Source: Alteromonas sp. C1M14 (lineage in GTDB: Bacteria > Pseudomonadota > Gammaproteobacteria > Enterobacterales > Alteromonadaceae). Taken from it: a stretch of 64,000 nt of DNA. How positions within the stretch are numbered: the first letter of the stretch is position 1; each line of letters begins with the position of its first letter. Location: contig NZ_JAHKQF010000002.1 in assembly GCF_018860965.1 (NCBI RefSeq), forward strand, positions 505,838 through 569,837, written 5' to 3'. The translations under genes and the position numbers were made by a program. The notes below the pieces were generated by a model. That model was not told the DNA's origin. It was given only the letters and a program-made list of their open reading frames with translations, and did not search any database. This document shows positions 43,711 through 52,567 of the stretch, one piece after another.

Positions 43711-45555
43711 ATGCCTCATAAAGTGATTTTACAGCACAGCAAGGCTAACTTAAGAAAACGCCTTATGCTCGGTACCGTGAGCCTATCGTTTATTCTTATC
43801 AGTACACTTTGCTTTATTGGCCATGGTATTTTATTAGAGATGGAGCAAGCCTTTGAAAAGGACACTTTCCATCGCCATGCCAAACATGTTCTTGCCCGGA
43901 TAGCGAATGATACTCCCTTAGCGGCGATGTCTATGCCACCTGACGTGGTGTTAGTAAGCATGGGTAACACCCAAGTTTATCCGCAACAAAAACCTCTACC
44001 CACCCTACTTTCGCTAGCGACTACGGTAAATAGTGATAGCTTTTTCGCGCTTAACAAGCGCCGTTATTATGTAAAAAAATACACCACCCAACAATCGCCA
44101 AAGGCTGTGGTAATAGTTTGGCAAGCCTATGAACTTTCTGGCATTTCTTCGAGGATCATTAATCAGCTAACGTTAGCGGGATTTATCCTTTTTGGTCTCG
44201 CCGTTTGGGTAGCCATGATCATGTCTGCCTTCATCGCGAAACGATTCGAAAAAGCGAACCAAACCCTAGAGCAATTAGCGTTACAAGACCCACTAACCCA
44301 TCTGCTAAATCGTCATGCTCTGCTGGCCAGCAAACACTTCAATCTCGCTCATGGCGCGCTGTTTTTTTTCGACCTCGACCGGTTTAGAGATATTAATGAC
44401 GCCCTTGGTCATGAAATGGGTGATCGTATGTTGTTCGCCTTTGCCCAGCGGTTAAAAACCTTAGCCGGCCCCACTGCTTATACCTATCGCTATCGCAGCG
44501 ATGAATTTGTCATTTGGCAACCAGACATTCTCCAAGAAGATGTTTTAAGCCATGCCTTTCGATTGCTATACGACTGCCGAGACCCCCTGCAAATTGGTAA
44601 CAGTGCATTTGAAATTGGCTGTAGCATCGGTGTCGCTTGTTTACCAGACCACGGACAACGCCCCGACACGCTCGTTCGCAACGCTGAAAATGCCATGCAT
44701 CGTGCTAAGAAACTGCGCTTGGGCGTGCAAATGTACAGCGATCGCCTAGCCTTAAACAGTACCATTAAAGTTACCCTTCGTAGTCAGTTACGTTCTGCGT
44801 TACAAAACCAAGAATTCATCCTCTACTACCAACCAAAAGCAGAAATTGGCAGCGGTCGTTTAATAGGTGTTGAAGCCATTGTCCGTTGGCAACATCCAGA
44901 TGAAGGTTTGTTAGTGCCGGCGTTATTTATCGACCTTATCGAACAAAGCGGCATTGTTCACGCGTTTACGCGATATACCGTGGAGCAAGCCGTTGCCCAA
45001 ATACAATCCTGGTCATCTCAAGGTCACTTTGTTCCTGTTTCGGTGAATTTATCGGCCTACAACCTAATGGATAGCGAGTTTATTCCCTTTATAAAACACT
45101 GTCTGGAAACCACCAATATTGATCCGGCCTTGCTGGAATTTGAACTCACGGAAAGCGCCACCATGGTGGATATCGAGGTCAGTAAACGGGTATTGACCGC
45201 ATTTAGAGAAATGGGGATAAAGACATCCATCGATGATTTTGGTACGGGTATGAGTTCCTTTGCCTATCTTCGAGAGCTTGATATTAATACCGTAAAACTC
45301 GATCAGTCGTTTATTCGGGATCTCGAGCCGAACAGCCGTACGGCTAAAATTGTAGAAAGTATTGTGTCCTTGTGCAGAAACTTAGATATTGATGTCATTG
45401 CAGAGGGCGTGGAAACCAAAGCCCAGGCTCAATTGCTTACAAAACTTGACTGTCACTTTGCTCAAGGCTATTTGTATGGCAAGCCTACGCCGGCCAAAAA
45501 CATCACCACACTGATGCAATCATCTTTTAGCAATAAACGTAGATTGTCACGGTAA
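43711..45555 (+). CDS. membrane EAL phosphodiesterase with degenerate GGDEF
   Basis: A 614-residue inner-membrane protein: TM1 (about 20-42), a periplasmic segment of about 100 residues, TM2 (about 150-176), GGDEF (about 190-345) and EAL (about 355-605). The GGDEF motif reads RSDEF (262-266), so both catalytic glycines are lost and cyclase activity is unlikely. EAL reads EAI (388-390) with the metal glutamate kept, and FELTES, DDFGTGMSS and IAEGVET are intact, so cyclic di-GMP hydrolysis is expected. The GGDEF domain may instead bind GTP to regulate EAL. It converges with exoD with a two-base gap. Confidence 0.9.
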   Translation: MPHKVILQHSKANLRKRLMLGTVSLSFILISTLCFIGHGILLEMEQAFEKDTFHRHAKHVLARIANDTPLAAMSMPPDVVLVSMGNTQVYPQQKPLPTLLSLATTVNSDSFFALNKRRYYVKKYTTQQSPKAVVIVWQAYELSGISSRIINQLTLAGFILFGLAVWVAMIMSAFIAKRFEKANQTLEQLALQDPLTHLLNRHALLASKHFNLAHGALFFFDLDRFRDINDALGHEMGDRMLFAFAQRLKTLAGPTAYTYRYRSDEFVIWQPDILQEDVLSHAFRLLYDCRDPLQIGNSAFEIGCSIGVACLPDHGQRPDTLVRNAENAMHRAKKLRLGVQMYSDRLALNSTIKVTLRSQLRSALQNQEFILYYQPKAEIGSGRLIGVEAIVRWQHPDEGLLVPALFIDLIEQSGIVHAFTRYTVEQAVAQIQSWSSQGHFVPVSVNLSAYNLMDSEFIPFIKHCLETTNIDPALLEFELTESATMVDIEVSKRVLTAFREMGIKTSIDDFGTGMSSFAYLRELDINTVKLDQSFIRDLEPNSRTAKIVESIVSLCRNLDIDVIAEGVETKAQAQLLTKLDCHFAQGYLYGKPTPAKNITTLMQSSFSNKRRLSR

Positions 45556-45557
45556 GA

Positions 45558-46163
45558 TCAGCTGACCAAAGTGTAGACTTGCTGCGTGCCAAGCATTAAG
45601 CCACTTAATGCTGCAATCAGTCCCACTGACGCCACCGCGCCGTCATCGGTAGTCAAACCAATGGCCATTACCAATACCGACAGTGCCGGAATAAAACCCA
45701 CAAAAGGCACGATTTCCAGTGGTATCATCGATAACCCGCACAACGCACAACTTACAGCTACAAGGCTACGAAAAACAGGATGTTGAACGAACAACCATCG
45801 TGGCACAAGAAAGCGATCTATGCGCGCCATCCAAGGTTTCATGCGTCGAATACCACTGTTTAACTTTGCCCGACTTACTGGAATATCACGGATAGGCCCT
45901 GGCAACCAAGGGTGCTGCTTAGACACCAGCATTTGAATAGCGATAAGCATAATGGTAATGCCCGTCATTGACGGCACACCGGGTAATGCCCCTATTGGTG
46001 TGGAACAAATAAATGCCGGAACCGCTAACATAGGGCCAAACCCCCGCTTTTCCATGGTAAACAGCAGTGTCCCAAAGGACACTGATTCCTCTTCGCCGTG
46101 AGACTGCATTCGTCCAAGCAGCTCATTAAGTGTCATAGAGGGTTTAGCGGTTGAAGAATCCAT
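45558..46163 (-). CDS. ExoD-family membrane protein
   Basis: A 201-residue protein matching the ExoD family: FGTLLFTMEKRGFGPMLAV, the PGVPSMTGI turn, KQHPWLPG, and four to five hydrophobic segments mostly in the C-terminal half. ExoD was named for exopolysaccharide synthesis and alkaline tolerance in Sinorhizobium; its biochemical role is unknown. No exopolysaccharide gene is adjacent here. It is divergent from the phosphorelay operon across 334 bases. Confidence 0.85.
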   Translation of the reverse strand: MDSSTAKPSMTLNELLGRMQSHGEEESVSFGTLLFTMEKRGFGPMLAVPAFICSTPIGALPGVPSMTGITIMLIAIQMLVSKQHPWLPGPIRDIPVSRAKLNSGIRRMKPWMARIDRFLVPRWLFVQHPVFRSLVAVSCALCGLSMIPLEIVPFVGFIPALSVLVMAIGLTTDDGAVASVGLIAALSGLMLGTQQVYTLVS

Positions 46164-46382
46164 TTATCCGTTATCCTAATTTTGCAAAGTTATGCAAGCT
46201 ACTGCCAGTTTCGTGCCATACAATGGAAAAGGAAAAAATAACCTAATGGCTATTATTCAATAAGTTAGTATAGTGAACAGCAATAGCGTAAATCCATGAA
46301 ATGGTGCTTTTTTCACGATATGGGAATTTTATACCCACAAGCCTTAAGGGATAATTTCGTCGCTATTCGGGTTGCCTATTAC
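46164..46382. other. gap between exoD and the phosphorelay operon
   Basis: This AT-rich stretch must contain the exoD promoter. TTAGTATAGTGAACAG (about 46264) has -10-like content. I see no gene. The part next to the operon carries the palindromes listed separately. Confidence 0.4.
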
Positions 46383-46407
46383 GCTAACGCTTAGCGTTGC
46401 TAACGCT
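46383..46407. promoter_or_regulatory. interleaved palindromes, three AACGCT half-sites
   Basis: AACGCT occurs at 46386-46391, inverted at 46393-46398, and again forward at 46402-46407. The middle copy can pair with either outer copy, and GCTAACGCT is repeated at 46383 and 46399. It lies about 90 bases before the operon start. It could be a repeated operator or a pair of competing leader hairpins. Confidence 0.45.
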
Positions 46408-46451
46408 AGGCTAAGGAAAGGATTTTTCAGTGATCTTAACCCTGTTGAATC

Positions 46452-46466
46452 TTGTACTACGTACAA
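46452..46466. promoter_or_regulatory. TTGTAC-TAC-GTACAA palindrome before the phosphorelay operon
   Basis: This perfect 15-base inverted repeat sits 31 bases before the GTG start of the NtrC-type regulator. It may be an operator for autoregulation. Confidence 0.45.
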
Positions 46467-46497
46467 CGAAATAAAATTTATAAAAAAGGAACGTGCT

Positions 46498-47832
46498 GTG
46501 CTGACAGTTTTACTGGTTGATGATGATCCTGAATTTTCAGAAGTGGCTTGTACTATTATCGAGTTTCTTGGCCATGAGGTCTTAACAGCCTGCAATCTTG
46601 CCGAAGCCAGAGAATGGTTAACAAAAGAAACTTTCGACCATGTCCTTCTTGACTTTATGCTGCCTGATGGCAGTGGTGCTCACCTTTTTGATGAACTTAA
46701 TAAGCTACCTAAGCAGCCGCGAATTACCCTTATTACAGGACACCCATCAGTAAAGGGTATTATCAAAGGCTTGTGCGGCCCTAATATCGATTATCTGGTT
46801 AAGCCCATCCAACGGGAAGATATTGAAGCGGTCTTATCGGGCAAAAAACAACCTAAATCATCCCAAGCGCCAAAGATCAAAAAACACTTTGGGCATTTAA
46901 TTGGTGAGTCTGCCTGTATGCAAGAACTCTACAAGCTCATTGAACGGGTTAGCAGAACCAGCGCCAATGTGATGTTGCTTGGCGAAAGCGGTGCAGGTAA
47001 AGAAGTGGTTGCAGCAGCCATACACGCCGCATCTCAAAGTACCGGCGCTTATATCGCCACCAACTGTGGCGCATTTTCAAAAGAATTAATCGGTAGCGAA
47101 CTGTTTGGCCACGAAAAAGGGGCGTTCACCGGTGCGGTTGGCAAAAAAGAAGGGGTATTTGAACAAGCCGAGGGCGGTACCTTGTTTCTCGACGAGATCA
47201 CCGAAATGCCCATCGACATGCAACCCAATCTATTGCGGGTTTTAGAGAACAAAGTGGTTATTCGTGTGGGTGGCACTAAAACCATTCCCGTAAATTGCCG
47301 AGTTGTGTCTGCCACTAACCGAAAAATGGAAGAAATCGCCGAAAGCAAAGTACTTCGTGAAGATATCTATTTTAGATTGGCTGTCTTTCCCATCACGATT
47401 CCCCCGTTACGAGAACGTCGGGAAGATATTGCCTTACTTGCCACCCACTTTATAGACGAATTTAATCGCGACAACCAAACCCAGTTTAAATGGGAAGAGT
47501 CTCAACTTGATACCCTCACCGCCTATGATTGGCCGGGTAACGTTAGAGAATTACGCCACTTTGTCCATCGCGCTGGCATTATGAGCGATCCTGAGCGTAG
47601 TGAAATTGAGTTGCCGAAAACCATCGAATCGCCTTTCGCTAAAAAGCAATCGACCACCCCGGCGTTAGCAGCAGGACGCACCATTGAAGATGTAGAAAAA
47701 GAACTGATTTATGCAACCTTGGAAAAGGTGAATGGCAACAAGACCTTAGCTGCCGAAATGTTAGGGATCAGCACAAAAACCTTGTATAACCGGCTTCATG
47801 CATACGGTGATCTGAGCAAAGACGACGCCTAG
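46498..47832 (+). CDS. NtrC-family sigma-54-dependent response regulator
   Basis: A 444-residue activator. The receiver (1-115) has VLLVDDDPE, the phospho-acceptor in LLDFMLPDG and VKPI. The AAA+ domain shows GESGAGKEVVAAAI (Walker A), HEKGAFTGAVG with the intact sigma-54-contact GAFTGA, and GGTLFLDEI (Walker B). The Fis-type HTH lies at the C-terminus (NKTLAAEMLGISTKTLYNRL). The start is GTG at 46498 with AGGA ahead; upstream frame sequence is unlike the family. It is the first gene of a five-gene phosphorelay operon. Its target promoters are unknown; the sigma-54 promoter at 23745-23760 is one candidate in the window. Confidence 0.92.
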   Translation: MLTVLLVDDDPEFSEVACTIIEFLGHEVLTACNLAEAREWLTKETFDHVLLDFMLPDGSGAHLFDELNKLPKQPRITLITGHPSVKGIIKGLCGPNIDYLVKPIQREDIEAVLSGKKQPKSSQAPKIKKHFGHLIGESACMQELYKLIERVSRTSANVMLLGESGAGKEVVAAAIHAASQSTGAYIATNCGAFSKELIGSELFGHEKGAFTGAVGKKEGVFEQAEGGTLFLDEITEMPIDMQPNLLRVLENKVVIRVGGTKTIPVNCRVVSATNRKMEEIAESKVLREDIYFRLAVFPITIPPLRERREDIALLATHFIDEFNRDNQTQFKWEESQLDTLTAYDWPGNVRELRHFVHRAGIMSDPERSEIELPKTIESPFAKKQSTTPALAAGRTIEDVEKELIYATLEKVNGNKTLAAEMLGISTKTLYNRLHAYGDLSKDDA

Positions 47833-47842
47833 GGAGTAGCAA

Positions 47843-48067
47843 ATGAACGACGACGAGTTAGCGACAATTGCAAAATGGGTACACGATGCCCGCAAACCGT
47901 TAAACCGTATATCCATGCAGGCCGAATTGGTAAAAATGGCCCTAAATGGCGAGATACCGGTGGAAAAAGCCACTGTTGCACTAGACAAAATTATCCATAG
48001 CACAAAAGACTGTAGCCATACCCTCGCCCAAATGATGGCGTCATTAGGCGCTAACAGTGCGGAATAA
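47843..48067 (+). CDS. stand-alone histidine-kinase dimerisation (DHp/HisKA-like) mini-protein
   Basis: A 74-residue protein that looks like only the DHp two-helix domain of a histidine kinase. Helix 1 carries WVHDARKPLNRISMQAELV, an H-box with His14, Asp15, Arg17, Pro19, Leu20 and Asn21, like HDIRNPLN in kinases. Helix 2 (KATVALDKIIHSTKDCSHTL) completes the hairpin. There is no ATPase domain, receiver or membrane segment. It starts 10 bases after the regulator and ends five bases before the CHASE3 kinase. It may be a phosphotransfer or dimerisation partner. The role is inferred; the gene looks real by spacing. Confidence 0.75.
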   Translation: MNDDELATIAKWVHDARKPLNRISMQAELVKMALNGEIPVEKATVALDKIIHSTKDCSHTLAQMMASLGANSAE

Positions 48068-48072
48068 TCAGC

Positions 48073-49584
48073 ATGCTAAATAAACTTATTCAGTCATTTT
48101 ATAGTTGGATTGCCCTTGTCATCATAGTGCTTGTTGTTATCACAGGTAACGCGTTTTATGTGATTAACACCTTGGATGAACTAACCACCCTCGAGGCCCG
48201 TTTATTCGCCACCAATCGCGTAATTAATGTTACCAACCAACTGCATATGGCGGTGCTTAGGGCGGAATCAGGACAACGTGGATATTTGCTCACCCGCGAT
48301 GAAGCTTACCTCGATGATTACACCAGTACGCTAGATAAGTTAAACCAACTTATTGACGATGTGGAAACCGCCGCACTCACATCAGAACAACCCAACCAAG
48401 ACAGTAATATCGACGAGTTGTTGCGGTTAACCAAAGCCAAAGTGAATGGGCTTATCAAAACCGTCGAGTTAACCAAAGACGGCGAGTATCAGACGGCATT
48501 GGCCATTGTTAATACCGATGTGGGGTTGGGCTTATATGATCAATTTGAAGAACGCTACAAGTTAGTTGCCCACTCTGAAAAGGAAATGCAACAGACACAC
48601 TTAAGCAACCTGATGAAGCTGCGCAAAGATTCGGTCAATACCCTTATTATTTCCGGTGTTACCACCGGTCTATTGGTGTTTGCCATTTTGTTTTTACTCA
48701 AAATAAACGTAAGAGAAAACATGCGTCATCAAGAGGCGCTAGAAGAATACAACGAGGAATTAGAAGATAAAATTTCGGAACGGACCCAAGAATTGCGGAT
48801 CTTTGCCGATGAGCTAGCACGTAGTAATCGTGAGTTAGAAGACTTTGCGTTCGTGGCCTCTCATGATCTTCAAGAACCATTAAGAAAAATTCGCGCCTTC
48901 GGTAACCGTTTAGAAGCGGGCTATGAAGGTATTATGGACGAACGTGGTAAAGATTTTCTTAAGCGTATGCTCAATGCAGCGGAGCGCATGTCGATGCTAA
49001 TTAGCGATCTATTGTCGTTCTCACGGGTATCAACGCGGGGCAAAGAATTTGAGCAAGTGTCGTTAAATCATATCATGGACAACATATGCAGCGATCTCGA
49101 GATTGCCATAGAAGAAAGTGGCGCCACTATACAAATTGACGATTTGCCCACCTTACAGTGCGACAAATCCCAAATAGAACAATTAATGCAGAACCTGCTT
49201 TCCAACGCGTTAAAATTCCGTAACGAAGATAAAGCACCCATTATTAACATTAAAGTACGGGCTCCTTCTGAGGAAGAGTTATCCCCCATATTAGTCCGTG
49301 ACAATTTTGATTGGGTGGCCATTACAATAGAAGATAACGGTATTGGTTTTGAGCAATCTTTTGCTGAAAAAATCTTTGCTCCCTTCCAACGATTACACGG
49401 ACGCTCTGCCTTTAAAGGCACCGGCATTGGGCTGGCAGTTTGTCGGCGCATTGTGGAGCGACACAACGGACAGATTAATGCATTCAGTGAGCCTGGCAAA
49501 GGCACGCGGTTTGTGATTATCATACCGGTAAATGGTGAGCCGTTTGCCACCCAAAATGAAGGAATTGTTAGCAATGTCTCTTAA
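48073..49584 (+). CDS. CHASE3-domain membrane histidine kinase
   Basis: A 503-residue sensor kinase: TM1 (about 11-32), periplasmic CHASE3 (about 38-185, with RAESGQRGYLLTRDEAYL), TM2 (about 190-210), a coiled coil (215-255), HisKA with H264 in SHDLQEPLRKIRAF, and HATPase_c with NLLSNALKF, DNGIGF and GTGIGLAV. This kinase type (phytochrome-like HisKA) commonly pairs with small Rcp1-type receivers, and the next gene is one. The last 11 bases overlap that gene. Confidence 0.93.
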   Translation: MLNKLIQSFYSWIALVIIVLVVITGNAFYVINTLDELTTLEARLFATNRVINVTNQLHMAVLRAESGQRGYLLTRDEAYLDDYTSTLDKLNQLIDDVETAALTSEQPNQDSNIDELLRLTKAKVNGLIKTVELTKDGEYQTALAIVNTDVGLGLYDQFEERYKLVAHSEKEMQQTHLSNLMKLRKDSVNTLIISGVTTGLLVFAILFLLKINVRENMRHQEALEEYNEELEDKISERTQELRIFADELARSNRELEDFAFVASHDLQEPLRKIRAFGNRLEAGYEGIMDERGKDFLKRMLNAAERMSMLISDLLSFSRVSTRGKEFEQVSLNHIMDNICSDLEIAIEESGATIQIDDLPTLQCDKSQIEQLMQNLLSNALKFRNEDKAPIINIKVRAPSEEELSPILVRDNFDWVAITIEDNGIGFEQSFAEKIFAPFQRLHGRSAFKGTGIGLAVCRRIVERHNGQINAFSEPGKGTRFVIIIPVNGEPFATQNEGIVSNVS

Positions 49585-50026
49585 AAATGCGACCCCAATC
49601 AATATTCTCATGGCCGATGACGATGAAGATGATAGATTGCTTACCCTTGATGCCCTCAAAGAAAGCCGGGTATTGAACAATTTATATTGTGTAGAAGATG
49701 GCGTAGAACTTCTTGCTTTTCTGCGACGTGAAGGCAAATACAGCGATCCTAAAACCTCACCGAGGCCCAGTCTCATACTGTTAGATTTAAACATGCCACG
49801 CAAAGATGGACGGGAAGCCTTGCAAGAAATCAAAGGTGACCCATCACTAAGAGGGATCCCCGTTGTGATCCTAACGACCTCGAAAGAAGAAGAAGATATG
49901 TTACGGGGTTACGATTTAGGGTGTGCATCATACATAACCAAACCAGTTAATTTTGAAGGACTGGTTGATTTAATGCGCGCCCTCGGTCGCTATTGGATAG
50001 AGTTTGTTGAATTACCACACGATTAG
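49574..50026 (+). CDS. single-domain response regulator, Rcp1-type
   Basis: A 150-residue receiver without an output domain. It has ILMADDDEDDRLLTLDAL, the phospho-acceptor D71 in LILLDLNMPRKDG, ILTTS and YITKPV with the conserved lysine. It is typical of Rcp1-like regulators paired with phytochrome-type kinases. The start at ATG 49574 lies inside the kinase gene's end (11-base overlap), implying coupling. It would pass phosphate onward or act by protein contact. Confidence 0.9.
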   Translation: MSLKNATPINILMADDDEDDRLLTLDALKESRVLNNLYCVEDGVELLAFLRREGKYSDPKTSPRPSLILLDLNMPRKDGREALQEIKGDPSLRGIPVVILTTSKEEEDMLRGYDLGCASYITKPVNFEGLVDLMRALGRYWIEFVELPHD

Positions 50027-50044
50027 TGGTTAATAGGGGTTACA

Positions 50045-52036
50045 GTGGCTGAGGTCATCCGTGTTTTACTGGTAGAAGATGACGAGGACGATTATTTTCT
50101 CACTGCCGACTATATGTCTCAGTGTCCGGAGCCTCGGTTCCACATAACCTGGGTAACTAATGGCTCCGAAGCCATCGAAGTGTTGCAGAAAAAAACCTTC
50201 GACATTTGTTTACTCGATTTTATCTTGGGGGCAGAAAATGCCCTCGATGTGTTAGCCAAATTTAAACAAGCCCGCATTACGGTGCCTGTGGTCATTCTTA
50301 CCGGCCAGTCGGATAATCAAGTCGACGAAATGGTGATGCGCGCAGGTGCCGCCGATTACCTCACGAAAAGTGAAATTGAATCGCCTCGTTTTATGCGCAC
50401 CATGCGTTATGCCATGGTTCGCCGTGAAATTGAAAATGAGCGTATAGAACGACATAAGATCGAGCAACAAAATAAAGCCAAAGATAAATTTTTGGCTCAT
50501 TTAGGCCACGAACTTCGCACTCCCCTTACCTCAATACTCGGCTACACCGAATTGCTCCTCGATGACGAAGAAAATCATCATATGAGCCAAGAGCTTTCCA
50601 TTATTCACACCAATGGTAAACATCTACTTAGCTTACTGAACGATTTACTCGACATGTCTAGGATCATGGCGAATAAGCTTGAACTGGCCCCACGAAACAT
50701 TAACCTCAGTGCATTTATGACCGATGTGCACTCTCTGATGAATTTGGCGGCCAAAGATAAAGGGCTGTCCATGGCCATTTGCTCAGAGACCGAGGTGCCG
50801 ATTAACATCGATGTGGACCCTACCCGCTTGCGACAAATTCTGATTAATTTAATCAGTAACGCCGTAAAATTTACCGATTCGGGTTTAATCACTGTCACGG
50901 TAGAAACCCTCCCTGTACGACCTATTGATGGCAAAGAACTGTTACTGTTTCGGGTGAAAGACTCGGGTATCGGGATGCCTCCAGATAAACTCGATGCCAT
51001 TTTCCATCCATTTGAGCAAATTGAAGATGTTGTGCGCGCTAACCATGGCGGCGCTGGACTGGGCTTAGCGATTTGCCGTGAGTTAGTTTACAAAATGGGC
51101 GGTACCATTGATGTTGATTCGGAAGTCGGCAAAGGCAGTATTTTTTCTTTTACCCTGGATCCCGGTGAAATTCGAGAACAGCCTAGGGAATTTCTCACCC
51201 TTGCAGCACCGAGTATTAATCAACATGATAAACGAAATCTGCATGTAACTGGCCGCGTGCTTATTGTCGATGATTTACGCGAATTACGTCGTCTTACCGG
51301 CTATATGGTTAGCCAATGTCATGCCTCTGTTTCCTATGCTGAAAATGGCGTCAAAGCACTGGAAGCCGTGCTGGAAGCAGAACGGGCTGGCAAGCCTTTC
51401 CACCTGGTACTAATGGACATTCACATGCCGGTGATGAATGGGATAGAGTCTTTAAACGCTATGCGTCAACATCGTTGTAACGTGGCGGTGGTGGCGATAA
51501 CCGCCGCGAGTAGAAAAGGGCTACGCCAATCTCTGCTCGATGAAGGTTTTGACGACGTATTGGGTAAACCTATCGACAAGACCGCTTTGTTGAAGGTACT
51601 GGACAGATACCTCATCACAACCCCTAAAGCGGATAGCCCCCAAAAACCTGTCGAAGATCGGCTCCAACCGGCACCGAGCCCTGATAACAACACCGCCGCC
51701 AAACGGGTGCTTCTGGTGGAAGATGATCATGATGCGGCAGAACTAATGGCTCTATTACTCAACCATCTCGGTCATGAGGTGACGGTTGCCCACAACGGAC
51801 AAGAGGCCATGGAGCGCAGCGGACAACAGTTGTTTGATGTCGCCTTATTGGATTTATCTTTACCCGATATGGGCGGGCTTGAATTGGCGGCACAATTGCA
51901 TCCCCAGTGCCCCGAGTTACGAGTTTATATTGTCAGTGGCCGAGAACCTGACGCCAACGAAATTGGCGACGTAGCCATAGCGGGAACATTACTAAAACCG
52001 GTCAATAAAGACGATTTGGCTAACCTGTTAAATTAA
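50045..52036 (+). CDS. hybrid histidine kinase with three receivers
   Basis: A soluble 663-residue protein: receiver 1 (about 5-120, acceptor D58), a linker coiled coil, HisKA with H155 in HLGHELRTPL, HATPase_c (NLISNAVKF, DSGIGM, GAGLGLAI), receiver 2 (about 400-515, VLMDIHMPVMNG) and receiver 3 (about 545-662, ALLDLSLPDMGG). It has no membrane segment, so its input is probably phosphate from the upstream kinase or receiver rather than a ligand. The GTG start at 50045 follows AGGGG. It is the last gene of the operon. Confidence 0.92.
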   Translation: MAEVIRVLLVEDDEDDYFLTADYMSQCPEPRFHITWVTNGSEAIEVLQKKTFDICLLDFILGAENALDVLAKFKQARITVPVVILTGQSDNQVDEMVMRAGAADYLTKSEIESPRFMRTMRYAMVRREIENERIERHKIEQQNKAKDKFLAHLGHELRTPLTSILGYTELLLDDEENHHMSQELSIIHTNGKHLLSLLNDLLDMSRIMANKLELAPRNINLSAFMTDVHSLMNLAAKDKGLSMAICSETEVPINIDVDPTRLRQILINLISNAVKFTDSGLITVTVETLPVRPIDGKELLLFRVKDSGIGMPPDKLDAIFHPFEQIEDVVRANHGGAGLGLAICRELVYKMGGTIDVDSEVGKGSIFSFTLDPGEIREQPREFLTLAAPSINQHDKRNLHVTGRVLIVDDLRELRRLTGYMVSQCHASVSYAENGVKALEAVLEAERAGKPFHLVLMDIHMPVMNGIESLNAMRQHRCNVAVVAITAASRKGLRQSLLDEGFDDVLGKPIDKTALLKVLDRYLITTPKADSPQKPVEDRLQPAPSPDNNTAAKRVLLVEDDHDAAELMALLLNHLGHEVTVAHNGQEAMERSGQQLFDVALLDLSLPDMGGLELAAQLHPQCPELRVYIVSGREPDANEIGDVAIAGTLLKPVNKDDLANLLN

Positions 52037-52243
52037 GTGCCCGCCATTTCTGGTTGCAAAGAAGTCATCTTTTCCTTCTTCCTGCAAATATTACAATTAC
52101 TTTGTAATAAATTGTCTTCACCTTAAAACACCTTCGCCGCAGGAATATTTAACCCATAATTATCATATACTTAATAAACTACACTTATTGGTATTGCAGT
52201 TGCATCAGTCATTATGAATTCACTTAGCAAGGAGATTTAGATC

Positions 52244-52564
52244 ATGGCTACAACCACTGCCACACCTAAGACACCAAACACGGGTAATTCAGCAAGTGAA
52301 GCAACCCATCCGTTTACGGACAAGGCACAAGAGACACTGCACACGTCGGTAGACAAACTAGCAAGCTCAGCGGCCAAAGCGGAAGAAAACCTACGTTCAA
52401 CAGCGGCAGATTCAGCGGAAAATATGGCTGAACGCAAAGCACAGTTAGACGCGAAGTGGAAGACTTCAGGTGTTCGCAAATACGCGATTGAAAACCCCAT
52501 TGCAACCGCAGGTATCGCCTTCGCTGCCGGTATGCTGGTAACGTCGTTAATGCGGAAGAAATAA
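52244..52564 (+). CDS. DUF883/YqjD/ElaB-like membrane-anchored protein
   Basis: A 106-residue protein: an acidic/alanine-rich helical region (about 25-75) ending in one C-terminal TM segment (IENPIATAGIAFAAGMLVTS) and a basic MRKK tail. This is the layout of E. coli YqjD/ElaB, inner-membrane proteins that bind ribosomes in stationary phase. AAGGAGATTTAG precedes the ATG. It leads a set matching yqjD-yqjE-yqjK. The ribosome-binding role is inferred from homology only. Confidence 0.78.
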   Translation: MATTTATPKTPNTGNSASEATHPFTDKAQETLHTSVDKLASSAAKAEENLRSTAADSAENMAERKAQLDAKWKTSGVRKYAIENPIATAGIAFAAGMLVTSLMRKK

Positions 52565-52567
52565 ACC

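Noticed and set aside
46372..46497. 42-residue N-terminal extension of the NtrC-type regulator
   Set aside because: The extension covers the leader palindromes and is unlike a receiver start; GTG 46498 has a good ribosome site.
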